From Amphiura filiformis (lineage: Eukaryota; Echinodermata; Ophiuroidea; Amphilepidida; Amphiuridae): a stretch of DNA of 64,000 nt. The notes beneath the pieces are model-generated. The model was given only the letters and a program-made list of their open reading frames with translations. It was not told the origin of the DNA and did no database searches. The DNA is taken from positions 62,289,776 through 62,353,775 of the forward strand of contig NC_092642.1 in assembly GCF_039555335.1 (NCBI RefSeq), in the 5' to 3' direction. This document shows, in pieces, positions 1 to 10,800 of the stretch. The translations under genes and the position numbers were made by a program. Each line of letters opens with the position of its first letter. Positions within the stretch are counted from its first letter, which is position 1.

Positions 1-42
1 TATTCATTTGTGCCCAGTTTAACAGTACTGTAAAATACTTAA

Positions 43-387
43 GGGGTACTACACCCCTCAATAAATTTGTGACTATTAACTATTAACTAATAACACCCTG
101 GTAACAAAAGTTATGTATATTATAGGGGCAAGGACTCCAATTACTAGACTGGAATTTCAGTGACCCAAGACAAGCGGTTCGATACTTGTGATAGAAAATG
201 AGGTACCACTCGGATGTACCTCATTTCCTATCATATTTACTGAACCGCTTGTCTTGATTCACTGAAATTTCAGTGTAGTAATTGGCTTCGTTGCGCCAAT
301 AATATACATAACTTTTGTTACCAGTGTGTAATTAATTTGTGAAAAAATGCAAAATAGTCACAAATTTACCACAGGTGTAGTACCTCC
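43..387. mobile_element. Palindromic MITE flanked by TTAA
   Basis: The element is bounded by TTAA at 39-42 and 388-391. Its ends are inverted: GGGGTACTACACC on the left and GGAGGTACTACACC on the right, read inwards. The similarity continues inward so that nearly the whole 345 bp can fold back on itself. It has no coding capacity. A TTAA target is typical of piggyBac-type transposition, so it is probably a non-autonomous piggyBac-like MITE; the superfamily is inferred from the target only. Confidence 0.65.
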
Positions 388-570
388 TTAATTCGTGTAT
401 GTTGGCGTCTAACAAACAGTGTGAAACACTGTCTACTGACTTGTATATTGTTTATTGATGACTTGTTAAGAACAAAATATAATTGATTAATGAATACTTT
501 CTATATGAAAAAAGTTTTGAAATCATGCAAGCTTCTGTCACATATAAATATAATTAAATTGTGTACGTAC

Positions 571-613
571 CAATTATGGTGATAAAGGTAGTAAACGTTT
601 GTCTACAAAACAT
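571..613 (-). CDS. Copy 0: first coding exon (signal peptide start)
   Basis: This is the first exon of a gene whose remainder lies off the left edge. It encodes MFCRQTFTTFITII and ends in phase 1 at a GTACGT donor (570-569). It closely matches exon 1 of copy 2 (40138-40186) in peptide, splice position and flanking intron, and the homology extends several hundred bases upstream. The exon supplies the N-terminus and the first part of the signal peptide hydrophobic core; in copies 2 and 3 the core is completed by exon 2. Only one ATG is available here, whereas copy 2 has a second ATG two codons upstream. Exon 2 should lie roughly 1 kb to the left of the window. Confidence 0.7.
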
Positions 614-1210
614 ATTGATTCGCTTTTGAACGTTTGTAGATTTAGATGATGCTGGGAGTTAAATAGAGACGTCAGGAACTCCAGATGTCATAGCCAGTTG
701 ATAATAGACAATGCTATGTTACAACATTGTTGGTTGCTTTGGTTAAGTAGTACCAAGATATTCAGCTTTAATCAGCTATACAAACAACTGCAACGTGACG
801 TCAAATCGATCCCATGAATTATGAAACTGTTTGTAAAAATTCGCGACTCTCATGCAAGCTATATGTATAATGATAGTTGACACAGAACATCCACTTGCCA
901 AAAGTGTGATTCATCCCAGAAGCAAAGGAATATGATGAAATGTGGTCGCCTTGTTTCTGTCAAATTTTTTGACCATGTTATGTAGTCTTTCCCGTAGAAA
1001 CCAATGGATACGATACGAATTGGGCGTATTTTTAGACTTCAATTGTTTGTCAGCGACATGAAATGCTCGGTGTCAAATAAGGAATGTAATAGCTTTTAAA
1101 AGCATCTGACCTATTTTGTACCATTATACCTTCAATTGATTATTATGGGTGATTAATTTGAAGCATTGAAATGCCTTCAGAAATTACATGGTAATATGTA
1201 GGCTGAACCT
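614..1210 (-). promoter_or_regulatory. Conserved upstream region of copy 0
   Basis: Blocks here are shared with the region upstream of copy 2 (40187-40930), in the same order and orientation. They include TAGATAATAGACAATGCTATG-like sequence near 700, a block around GATACGATACGAATTGGGCG near 1010, and GATGATTAATTTGA near 1150. On the minus strand a CTATTTAACTC run about 45 bases upstream of the ATG is a possible TATA-like element. Conservation between paralogues suggests promoter sequence, but it could simply be recent common descent. Confidence 0.35.
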
Positions 1211-1731
1211 GCAAATGTGACATTATGATGTATGACAGAAAATGCAACACCCACATGGACAAAACCCGTTGAAAATGTAAAGCTACCATTGCTTATTTTG
1301 CAGAAAATTTAATTTTGCACCATGTTCTGATAAAAATATAGCGTAAATTTCATCACATCCGTCATGACATGAGTATCCTTTGTATGGGATTGAAAGGTGA
1401 TCGTTCACGTTGTGATGATAATAATATGTTTCAAACGTGAACTTGAAATTAAAATTGACCTACATTAGCAGCTATCAGGTCCGTACGTAGGATATATAGG
1501 CGGACTTTCCATAATGTGGACCTTTATCCCCACAACAATCGCTTAATATATGTGGACTTCACCTACCCTGAAACGTGGACCTTTTTGGGTGTTGCCGTAC
1601 AACCTCCCCTCCACCCACTGACGGTTGTAGGTAATTGCTACATGAATAATCGTAAGTAACTGGTAGGAGCTAGCAATGAGTTTGTCTACACGGACACTAC
1701 CTACATAGTCATAGTCTACTCGCGATATAGC
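1211..1731. other. Non-coding stretch, nothing recognised
   Basis: AT-rich intergenic sequence. I see no exon, transposon end or tandem repeat that I can support. Confidence 0.4.
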
Positions 1732-1884
1732 ATGGGAGCCTTGGAGGAGTCGGGAAGCAATGACACCGAATCTCGAAACGGCGAGTCGCGATCAAAACCT
1801 GTGAAGCTGGGCAGCCTAGAGCCATTAGCGATCCACACCGGGTGTAACGAAGCCGCGACAGCGAGCCACGAACACACAGAGCGC
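1732..1884 (+). CDS. Possible first coding exon on the plus strand, unrecognised
   Basis: An open frame of 51 codons starts at an ATG in good context (AGCATGGGAGCC) and runs phase 0 to a canonical GTAAGT donor at 1885. The segment is clearly more GC-rich than its surroundings. The predicted peptide begins MGALEESGSNDTESRNGES and is hydrophilic, with no recognised domain. No matching second exon was found downstream. The opposite strand is also open here (1709-1954), so this could be a GC-rich fragment of a repeat rather than a gene. Confidence 0.2.
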
Positions 1885-2274
1885 GTAAGTCGGCATTTTT
1901 GTCGGCAAGTGTCATTGGCTGGGACACATAACTACCCAATGCAAGGCAAACCAATCATATAAGCATCATTTAGTATTTCAAATGTTAAGAAATTTACCAT
2001 GTAAAAATACTAACATAGGCAAAACACTGGTATTGAGAAAATATTCATGTATTTCTCTCACATACATGACGAGCTATAAGAGCCAACATTCGAATAATTA
2101 TTTGACATGAACATGCACATATAGTTCTTGGGCACGGTCGAGAACCCCGGACCTCATTGGCAAGACGAGGGAACCACAGCGGCGTCAACTCGCTCCCCCA
2201 AATGTGATATCAAAATATCCATGTACACATAAAATTCTGTAATAACCAGCACGCGCGAGCCCAGGTGCTTTGGA

Positions 2275-2445
2275 TACGAGGGGAAGGATGTTAGGGGTAT
2301 GTAGGGGTGTGTATGTGGGAGGTGGGTATGTAGGGGTGGGGTGGGGCGTGTGCGTGGGGGTGGTGGTGGTAGGGGATTTGAGTGTACATGCGTACGATGA
2401 TTTTGTTGACCAGCCGTCAAAGATGACAAGGAGGGGGGGGGGGAG
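2275..2445 (+). repeat. G-rich low-complexity tract
   Basis: Irregular repeats of GTAGGGGTGTG and TGGGGTGGGG type run to about 2380, followed by a G homopolymer near 2432. Multiple runs of three or more G could form G-quadruplexes. The proline-rich open frame on the minus strand is a by-product of the composition. Confidence 0.6.
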
Positions 2446-2639
2446 GCCACCATTGGTTTCTACACTAAAATCAATGATTTGTATTTCATTCTTGCGAAAT
2501 TATTCCAAGAGCTACTGATTTTTACTCGTTAGTTACGTAAAAGAGTAATTTCGATTTATATATATATATAGCATTTGTGTAAAATTCTTAGCCGATAATC
2601 AATTCTTGGCTATACTTTTGTACATAGCCAGAAATTTCC

Positions 2640-2874
2640 CAAATTTACATTGGCGCCCTCACATTATGACGTCATAGCGATATTATGTGGGGAATGTTTG
2701 TACTTATTTTACTATCACTGGGTAGAAGAGATCAATAGATATAAATGGTAACAAATATATTGGTATTTTTTGACGTTTATAATTGAAACATAATATGGCT
2801 CAGTAGTTCTAGGGTTAAGTTTCGTTTTTTGCCGGTGTGCTATGTATAAAAAACACTTCTAAAAGACATACTAT
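2640..2874 (+). repeat. Dispersed repeat, interrupted by the 2875-4294 insertion
   Basis: It contains TATGACGTCATAGCGATAT and, further on, CTCAGTAGTTCTAGGGTTAAG and GCCGGTGTGCTATG. The same sequence occurs in reverse orientation at 17453-17650. Its right part recurs at 41110-41260, where it is not interrupted. The repeat resumes after the insertion, from 4295. Confidence 0.55.
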
Positions 2875-4294
2875 TGTGATGTACCCTGTATAATTGTGTA
2901 TCATGAAATAGGGGAAGTTACCTTTCTAATCATGCAATAGTTTGTTTATTATTACATCATGGGGGAAAACCCAGATGAATGCAATAACAACATCATTTGT
3001 CAAGACTATTTATGTCAAGGGGAAATCCCTGAGACTGTAAAGAAAGATGATGACATCATGGGAAACACCCACAGGAAGTGATGTAAGGCGAAATGTTAAT
3101 GTCTATGATTAGAACATTGGGAAAATCCCAGATGGGGATAAAACACAATGTTAATAATAATTCTAGGCAGACCTGTGTCGATGTGATTGTAATATGTGGT
3201 TGGTGTAGTTATCTCTCAAAAGAGATCAATAATAATTAAGCTGGGTACTCAGAGAGTATTACAAAGTGTGGCCATGGAGGATTCCTACAGCGCTACAAGT
3301 TCAGCCTTGACTGAAATTATGATTATTATTTCGGAGCTACAAAAATGGACCAAAGTAAGACATCAGGGTCTACTGCGGATTGTAGAGGCGACTTTATGAA
3401 ATTTTGTTACAATTATTATCATCTGGATACAGATCTGACAGGCTGCAATAGCCTTTATTATTGTCACAGTTGATAGTGTTGATCTGGGCTATGCTTACAG
3501 TCCAATTCCTTGAAAGAAAGGAAATTACAAACCAGAAATATTTTATGTAGTCAAAGTACTACTATTTACCAGTGTTGTCGGAGAAGATCTAGAATACGTC
3601 AAAGAACGTTATTCTTCCAAGAAAGGAAATATATTCTTCTGTCGACTTGCTGAAGTCTGGTGTTTTGATTCAACGCAACTGTCAAAATAAGTGGGGACAA
3701 CTGCTTCGCAGTCCTGCTTCCTGAAGATATTGTGTGAAAGGTGGAAATAGCACCAAGTTTGGAGAAAGCAGCGCAAGGAGTTAAATTTGGAGAACTGCGC
3801 AAGGAGTTTAGCATAGGAGAACGGCGCAAGGAGTTTAGCATAGGAGAACGGCGCAAGGAGTTTAGCATAGGAGGACGGCGCAAGGAGTTTAGTATGGGAT
3901 AATTGCGCAAGGAGTTGTAAACGTGTTTGGAGAACACCATTTTCGTGTAAGGATTTTATACGCAAGGAGTTATCAATGCAAGTGTACAAAGGACTTCGCT
4001 GATTGTCGCAGGACAAGTGAATAGGGATATATTACATCAGTCGTCCAGAACATTACAAGAACTTTATGATCACCAAGAAGAAGAATGCTGGCTAAGTACA
4101 AAATAGATAAAGAGTGATTATATTTGATTAATGTATATGTGCATTTGTAGTCATTATATTGTACCAAACGAAACTTGCTTTCAATTAAAGACTTAGATTT
4201 TGTTAGCTTAAACGAACAGTGTATTTGTGTTGTGCATTCGTGTGAGTTCGGGTAAAAGGTGATTTTGGCCTTGAGTCAAGTACGACTCGTAACA
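2875..4294. mobile_element. Solo-LTR-like insertion with CTAT target duplication
   Basis: The insert begins TGTGATG and ends GTAACA (the TG...CA rule) and is flanked by CTAT at 2871-2874 and 4295-4298. The paralogous site near 41206-41215 reads straight across without it, which gives a direct empty-site comparison. An ATTAAA signal lies about 100 bases before the right end, as expected near the end of an LTR. No reverse transcriptase, integrase or second LTR is visible, so a solo LTR or a short non-autonomous LTR element fits best. An open frame of 67 codons at 3196-3399 has no recognised match. It carries an internal 27-bp minisatellite. Confidence 0.6.
3771..3931 (+). repeat. 27-bp minisatellite inside the LTR-like insertion
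   Basis: About six copies of a unit beginning GCGCAAGGAGTTTAGCATAG are present, with starts at 3771, 3797, 3824, 3851, 3878 and 3905. Because 27 is a multiple of three, both strands show open repeated frames (for example NSLRRSPML on the minus strand). I do not take these as genes. Confidence 0.8.
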
Positions 4295-4298
4295 CTAT

Positions 4299-6180
4299 AT
4301 ACACATCAATTTTGTTCCTCAAAAGAGGATATTTTGACTGTATACACAGGTCCCCGGCCCCAAAATACATTCATAAAAAAATAATAATAATTTATTACAA
4401 TTCATTAAAATATTTATCTCTTTTCGTGCAGGCGAGTAACAGAAATGTTCCTAGATTATTTAAAATGTGCTTTTTTGTAGCTTACATTACTGAGTATGCA
4501 ACATTTAAAAACTGCTAGCGTGAAATTTATTATTGATAGGATGAACAAATTTTAATCTTTCCCCAGAGCAGCCAGCTCAAGTAAACGTTGAAAAAAGCCA
4601 CAGAGACACGCTGGAGATTAGCCGAAGCTACACCTAGGGTTCATTATCATTGAGGTATAGGACTTTTTATTTTTTCGGAGAAGAGCAGGTAGGGCAACTA
4701 CTTGATTATATTTCTACATGTTCATACTACATACTCTGAAAATTTTAGAAAACTCGCACGAGTCAGTTTTGTTTTAAATCACATTTTTGTTCCTAAAATA
4801 GGGGTTATAGCGCCCTCAACGGACACTCTCTCCATAGGGCTATATGTAAAGACTAGTTATAGACAAATGGCCCTAAAATAAAACGTACTCGTTCAGTTTC
4901 CCTCAAATTTTGCATATGATGTAGATTTAACATCTGGAATGTAATGCAAGTGATGTCGTTGCTGCTCTTCTAAAATCATTTATAAAATGTCCGCCCCAGA
5001 CCAAGGTGGAAGGTATAAACCTATAGGTATCAGTTGGCTAGAGCCAACGCACTGAAAGGTCTATTGTGCGCTGACATATTGGAAAATGTTGCCAATCAAT
5101 ATTCATGAGAGTGTACATTCAACTTCCAATTTTCGAAATTGGATGACTTGTGCTTGGTAGGGGTGAAGTACATCTGACTGGGCGTTTTAACTACGTAACG
5201 CATAATAGCATTGACATCATCGAATGGCTGCCTGTAGTGCTCTTAGTGTTAGGCCTATGTGGGGGGGGGGGGCTGTGTTTAGTTTCTATAATAATTATTA
5301 CTAGGCCTACATTTATTTATCATCCCTTTCTTTTCCTTTCTCTGTACTTATTCTTTCCTGGCTAAAGTATCACCCCCTCTCCTTTTCTCCCTTCCCTTCT
5401 CCATACCCTCTCTTACTTTTTGTCCCCTCTCATTCCTATCATTTTCCTTATCTTTCTATTATTTTATTTATTTTTATTATTTTGTTCTCTTCATTTCTTC
5501 CTCTTTCTCTCTTCCTCCAGTCCCCCTCTCATTCTCCATATCCCCTCCTCCACCTCTTCCTCCCTCATCCCCTCCCAAGACCTCTCACAAAAGAGCTGCC
5601 CCCTTCGGTACGCCACTGGGTATGCCAATCTCCTTCTTTAAATAAAATTAAATGTCAATTTGTGAAACAACTTTTATATTGGCCTACCCAAGTACTTATA
5701 ATATGTTACATGTATACGTAGCTAGTAGTACACACCATCATGCAGTACTAAAGACACGTGGACTTTGCAGCCTTAATTCTGATGTGCAATCGATTTAAAT
5801 GAAGCACCTAAAGTCAGTGGCTGATAACGAACTGTACACCCACGGCTAATGATTGCCTTTTGTGCTTATACGGCTACTCAATTACACCCTTTGGATGTAT
5901 GGGAACAAAAGGTACCTGTCGCTAGTGTAGGCGCTTTAACGTGACTTTCGTTTGATCACTTATTGACAGTAGTCTGCCTATTATAGCGTTAATACGCTGT
6001 CAGGACAGTTACCGATTTAATGGCGGAAGCCCTTTGTCTCGAACAAAAGGTACCTCTCGATGAATAGCGTTTCGGAAACTCAAATAGGCACAAAGGAACG
6101 ATATGTGTTACGTAATTTATTTCCTCTCCTTTCTATCTAACCGCCTTAGCTAGAGCGTCTTCGCTTCAAATCCGGCCAGA
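4299..6180. other. Intergenic, with pyrimidine tract and hAT-like end
   Basis: No gene seen. A long C/T-rich tract runs from about 5322 to 5582. It is followed by a solitary hAT-like terminus at 5596-5618 that, read on the minus strand, starts CAGTGGCGTACCGAAGGGGG. A G run lies at 5261-5270. No matching left terminus was found. Confidence 0.4.
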
Positions 6181-6189
6181 TGCTTTGGT

Positions 6190-7672
6190 GTTTTCAACGT
6201 TTATGTGCGCTGGCTGCTCAAAATGCTAGGGTGTTGGTGAAAATATTGTGGAATAAAAAGAAGTCGCAACAAACAGGTTACATACGAGTACAAAATAAAA
6301 CTTATTTTAAACTAAACCCGAGTTGCAAAGTATTCAAAATCTTTTTTCCAGAGGTACAGCTTCGAACCTACCAAGCTCAATTTCTACATGCAATATGCCA
6401 AGACTTGATTTTGACAGAATTGTTTTTCACAAGCAATCTTCTTTAAATAATAGCAATCAATGTGCAAGAGGCAAATAAAACTGTATTTGCACCTGAATGC
6501 GTCAAATTATTCCAAGGGCAAGGCAAGCAAGGATCATGACTGAGACTGAAGAACCTATGCACCAACTGCTCACTCCGGCTGGTTACGATGTACAATACTA
6601 GATTAAACCATAAAATAGGTCTTATTATTTGAGTTCTCTTTCAAATATCATTCCAAATATCATACTTGATAGACCTACCGCTACGCAATAATTAAGGATG
6701 CATTTTAAGGACTTCTTTTCTATCAAAGTTGCAATCTTATCAATGGTGACCTCGTAATCGATGCCAATCCCCTTTTTTGTTAAATGTCTTGACATTCCAC
6801 CATTTGCCATCTCTTTACAGGATGTCCAACTTACTCGGTCCTTCTCAAAATCCTTAAAGTCCACATCCGCATCTCCCTTTGCAAGCCCACTGTTACAATT
6901 CCTTTAACCATTGTTGATCATGTACACCAATTTTGGCTATTCCGGTTGAAATCCATACACCCTCTATGGAATACATGACCTTAATCTTCCACACAGGGGT
7001 GTGAATTTCAAATGGAGTTACCTGAATGGGTGATTCCATTTGAAATCTACATCCCCATGTGAGAGATTAAGGTCATGTCTTCCATATGCGTGTATGGATT
7101 TCAACTGGAATAGCCTAATAGTGGAAATAATTTAGTTGAAGTACCTTACTGATGAGACCGTTGAAATACCGATATGTTCCTTAAAGCGATGATTCTTGTT
7201 GTTCCTGTTTTCCTCGTGTTTCTTGTTCCATTTTCGTTCTCAATTTTTTATGTTTTTATCCCTGGCTATTAAAGGCAAAGCATCTTTGCACGTAATGTAA
7301 TTTTGTCGTGTAATTTGTAGAAGGAGTACCATATTTAGTGAAAAATCACGTTTTTGGCCACGTAATTTTCACGTAAGATCTGTGGCTCCCCGACGGTCCT
7401 ACTGACCAACTTTGGTAAAAATCCAACAAAAACATGGCTACGATGGCTCATTATGTGATTGACAGAATAAGAACTGCTCTGCCACAAAACAGACCCTTAG
7501 CAAACGTTCCGCATTGACTAAGGAAAAATATTATATTAACATTTTCAATATTCTATATTTACACACTTTACAGTATGTTGTATCATTTTTAAAATCCATT
7601 TTTATATTTACATAACCATCTAAAATAAATAGATAATTTTTCTAATTTTGTGAATTTAATGTGAAGGCAGAG
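6190..7672. other. 3' flank of copy 1, paralogous to 42000-43931
   Basis: The sequence downstream of the copy 1 stop aligns block by block with the sequence downstream of the copy 3 stop. Shared blocks include the CTAGGGTGTTGGTGAAAATA segment (6225 and 41986), the region around 6640-6840 (42940-43140), and the MITE at 6935. Open frames such as 6625-6864 minus recur at 42931-43161 but with frame disruptions, so they are not supported as genes. Only an ATTAAA variant poly(A) signal is visible shortly after the stop, near 7655. Confidence 0.55.
6935..7115. mobile_element. Palindromic MITE, family GGCTATTCC, copy 1
   Basis: The ends are inverted (GGCTATTCCGGTTGAAATCC and its complement GGATTTCAACTGGAATAGCC), and the interior is largely self-complementary. 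Related copies lie at 29892-30088 and 43217-43397. The 43217 copy sits at the paralogous position in the copy 3 flank, so this insertion predates the duplication of that block. Confidence 0.7.
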
Positions 7673-7825
7673 TTATCCTGACATGCATGGTCGTAGTATT
7701 TCCATTCTCAATTTGCAATAGCCACCATGGCAAACAGTGGGTGTCACTTTGATGTAGCTGGTTTCCACTGGTTCCTCAAAGATAATGCTGACAGGTGTGT
7801 ACCCATCAAAGTTGGCTTCAAATTC
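7673..7825 (-). CDS. Copy 1 terminal exon: F5/8C domain B, C-terminal half
   Basis: The exon enters in phase 0 after an AG acceptor, encodes 50 residues starting EFEANFDGYTPVSIIFEEPV, and stops at TAA. Family features visible are the strand pattern F-EEP-V-T-YIKV-P, the CHGGYC cysteine pair, and MEIL-PC near the end. Copies 2, 3 and 4 have MEILGPC, whereas this copy has MEILRPC, a change at the nearly invariant glycine of the family's terminal LGC-like motif. The tail MSG before the stop is shared with copy 3. Confidence 0.88.
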   Translation of the reverse strand, partial: EFEANFDGYTPVSIIFEEPVETSYIKVTPTVCHGGYCKLRMEILRPCMSG

Positions 7826-10800
7826 CTATATACAACAAACATGACAAGGAAAAAACCACGTAGCTTGTTAGTTTATAGTTATTATCTATTTACTCGATAC
7901 ACCCACTAGTATTAAGGCATCACGGTCTTGCTCTTACAAGACTGACTGATACTTGTTTTGTTCATTTCAAGAATAATGTGGGTTACTGATGATTTACTTG
8001 ATACATGACTTTACTGATTATGTGTGCATATCGTTATGAAATTAACAAAGATGAATCGATATTTGGCACTTTGTCAAACTCATAAAGATATGTACTTTGG
8101 TTTTGACATGTTTAGACACATTTTAAACCAATTTTCAAAGCAATAATTATAATATGTGCTTTCAGGAGAGCTTTAAGCTTATAGGTGAGCGGTAATATGA
8201 GATTTTATTCAAAATGATTTTATTCAAAACTCATTCAAAGAGTCACTCCAGAATTTTACAACTTTCCTTCATAATGCTTTCGGCTGATAGAAAAAAGAAC
8301 ATTGAATTGAAAAAAGGTTGCGAATCTTCATTGCCTTTTGTTGTGCAAGTTAAAATCCATACCTGTTTGTCTAGTCGGTATACAATAATTTGCATTGGAT
8401 TACCGGGCAACATTTAAAAGATGTGCTAAATTGCAACAACAACAAAGACCACACCCGGTGATTCGCTTCATTGCCGGGACAAATGCACGCGGTTGTAATG
8501 CTACATTTTGGCAAACGGAAGCTGCACATAACAATATTTGCATGATGTTTAGTCAATTTGTTCCGGTATTTCGAACCGGAGCAATTTACCCCTGCCATCA
8601 GCGGCGGCGAAACGATTTTTGAGGTCCATTTGGTGGACTATTTTGGTACTACTATTGTGTACAATTTTAGTTTGAAAAAGAAGAAAATTGGTGAAATTAA
8701 GCTATTAAAGCCATTCGTGTAAAAGTTCTTACCATTATCAACGGTATAAATTATTACTTTAAACATTAAGTGCCTGGTGTCTAAAGCAGAAACAAAAAGG
8801 GCGAAATCAGGTAGTGTCTGAGGGGAGCATGAAGTGAGAAACTTTTGCAAACTGAAGGCGCAATTGAAGCCATTTGGTGGACTATTCTGACACTATTATT
8901 GTGTACAATTTGATTGAAAAGAGGAATTTGTTTATCCATATACACTGTGTATTAACACAGGGGAGTTGGACAGTTTTGCAAAATGAAGGTCCAATTGAAA
9001 CCATTTGGTGTATAATTTTTACACTTTCTTTAAGCATGTTAAGGGTCTAGACCCAGACATGTTACACACATCACATTATGGGTTTGATTAAAGTGGAGGG
9101 GGAGCAGGCTCTCGGTCAAAAAAGTGAAGGGGCCTCCAGTTCCGCTGCCGATGCTTACAGTCGGCATCCCTCTGCAATTTCCTACCTGTGATCCAGACAT
9201 GGCGGAGGTATCCGCCTCTATAATGCAACGTTCTACCCACTGGTTACCGCTGCCTTGTATAATGATGCCAGAAATGTTGACTTTATGGTTTAAATTCACT
9301 TTTATCCAACTTGGAAGCGAGGCACTCCAAAATTTTACATCATACAGTCTTGCGTAATTCTTTTTCCCAACGTTAGAGGAGACGGAGATCTGTGCATCAT
9401 CAATTTCGTGACTTTCCATTCCAAGTGGTTTGACACAACCTGTGAGGGAATATTCAAATTTTGGCACCATATTATACATCAGTACCCAAAAATGTTTTAA
9501 ATGGTTGACCCAAAATTATTTTAACCAGGGCCGATTCAGCGCCCCTAAAATATCACCTCCTAACTACGTCACGCCAATGTGGCTTGAGCATCTCCTCATT
9601 CAAATCGGCATTTGTTGTTGTATGTATAGCGGGAAATGTTAGGCTTTTACCACTACGACGAAAAGCAGACCCACGTTAAGAGTGCTGTTGGGTGACTTGT
9701 CTGGTCTATATTTTGTGTGTTAAAGAAAGTAGAAGTTCTAAAGTATAGAACTTGAATCGATAATTCCTAATGCTCTTGGCGAGTTGTCACAAGACAATTC
9801 TCAAAATAAAATATTTTGATATCAATCCGCGATGTTATAAGGCCCGCCGAATACGAGCTGATCAAAGTATATGTGATTATAAATAACGATTTCTTGCTAA
9901 CGACTATTGCTTAACGTGATATCGTTATTCGGTTAACAAACGCTTTGGTGTCGCGTGGTGATGTGCTACATTGACACCGAGGATACAGTGACTCTTGACA
10001 AGGAGGGAATGTCAATGGAACATGTGAGGCGTCAAGGAAGCTATCTGGAAAAGATTGGAGCAGCCATCACCAAACAAGAAAGGGGGACCGAGACACAACT
10101 TATCTTCATGGAACCTCTTTTGTATACATTATTTGTGTCTCCATTATGCATAATCTTACGCGTACCCGCACCAAGTTTTATTGTACTCAGCTGCTGAAAC
10201 ACTAGCGGTAAAGCAACTCAATTTCAATCGGGACTAGTCTTGTAAACCGCTGAAAAAACTTATCTGCATAGTGCATCCACATCCGAATCTTAACTAAACG
10301 TCGCAAATGTGAATTTCTGCATTGTTGGTTTCACGTATTACTTACCTATTTCTTGAGTATTCTCACAGCCCAGTATTTCCATTTTCATAGCACAGTCTGA
10401 GATCGTTATCTGAATACCAGTAGTCACGTTTTTTGTTATTTCCAAACAATCTTGCGGTTGTACACGTATAACACTTGTATTCACTGGTTTTTCAAACATG
10501 AGCGTCATGTGTAATTCAGGATCGTCAGTACAAGCAGTTGCCTACAGTGAGTAAAAAAAAGAGCCCATTTACTTCAGATGTTCATTGGATAATTTATTTC
10601 AAATGGCCTCATTCTGACGAACTGTGAATTTCTTTGCATACCTATTGCATTCATAATAAAATGAAGTACTACTTGTACGTTTTCTCTCATCATCGTAATA
10701 ATAATATCGGTCAAAGTCATTCTTCCGGCAAGCTAAACAGACAAATACTTACACATTACTACAAAGAAAGATTAAACGAAACGATTATGGAGGGAATGAC

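Noticed and set aside
2154-2453. Proline-rich protein on the minus strand (also 27173-27439)
   Set aside because: Composition artefacts of G-rich plus-strand tracts, with no splice or homology support.
3771-3931. CRISPR-like array
   Set aside because: The 27-bp units are contiguous with no spacers, and the DNA is eukaryotic. It is a minisatellite.
6625-6864. Conserved minus-strand protein shared with 42931-43161
   Set aside because: The similarity is explained by duplication of the whole 3' flank. Indels shift the frame between the two, so there is no sign of protein-level selection.
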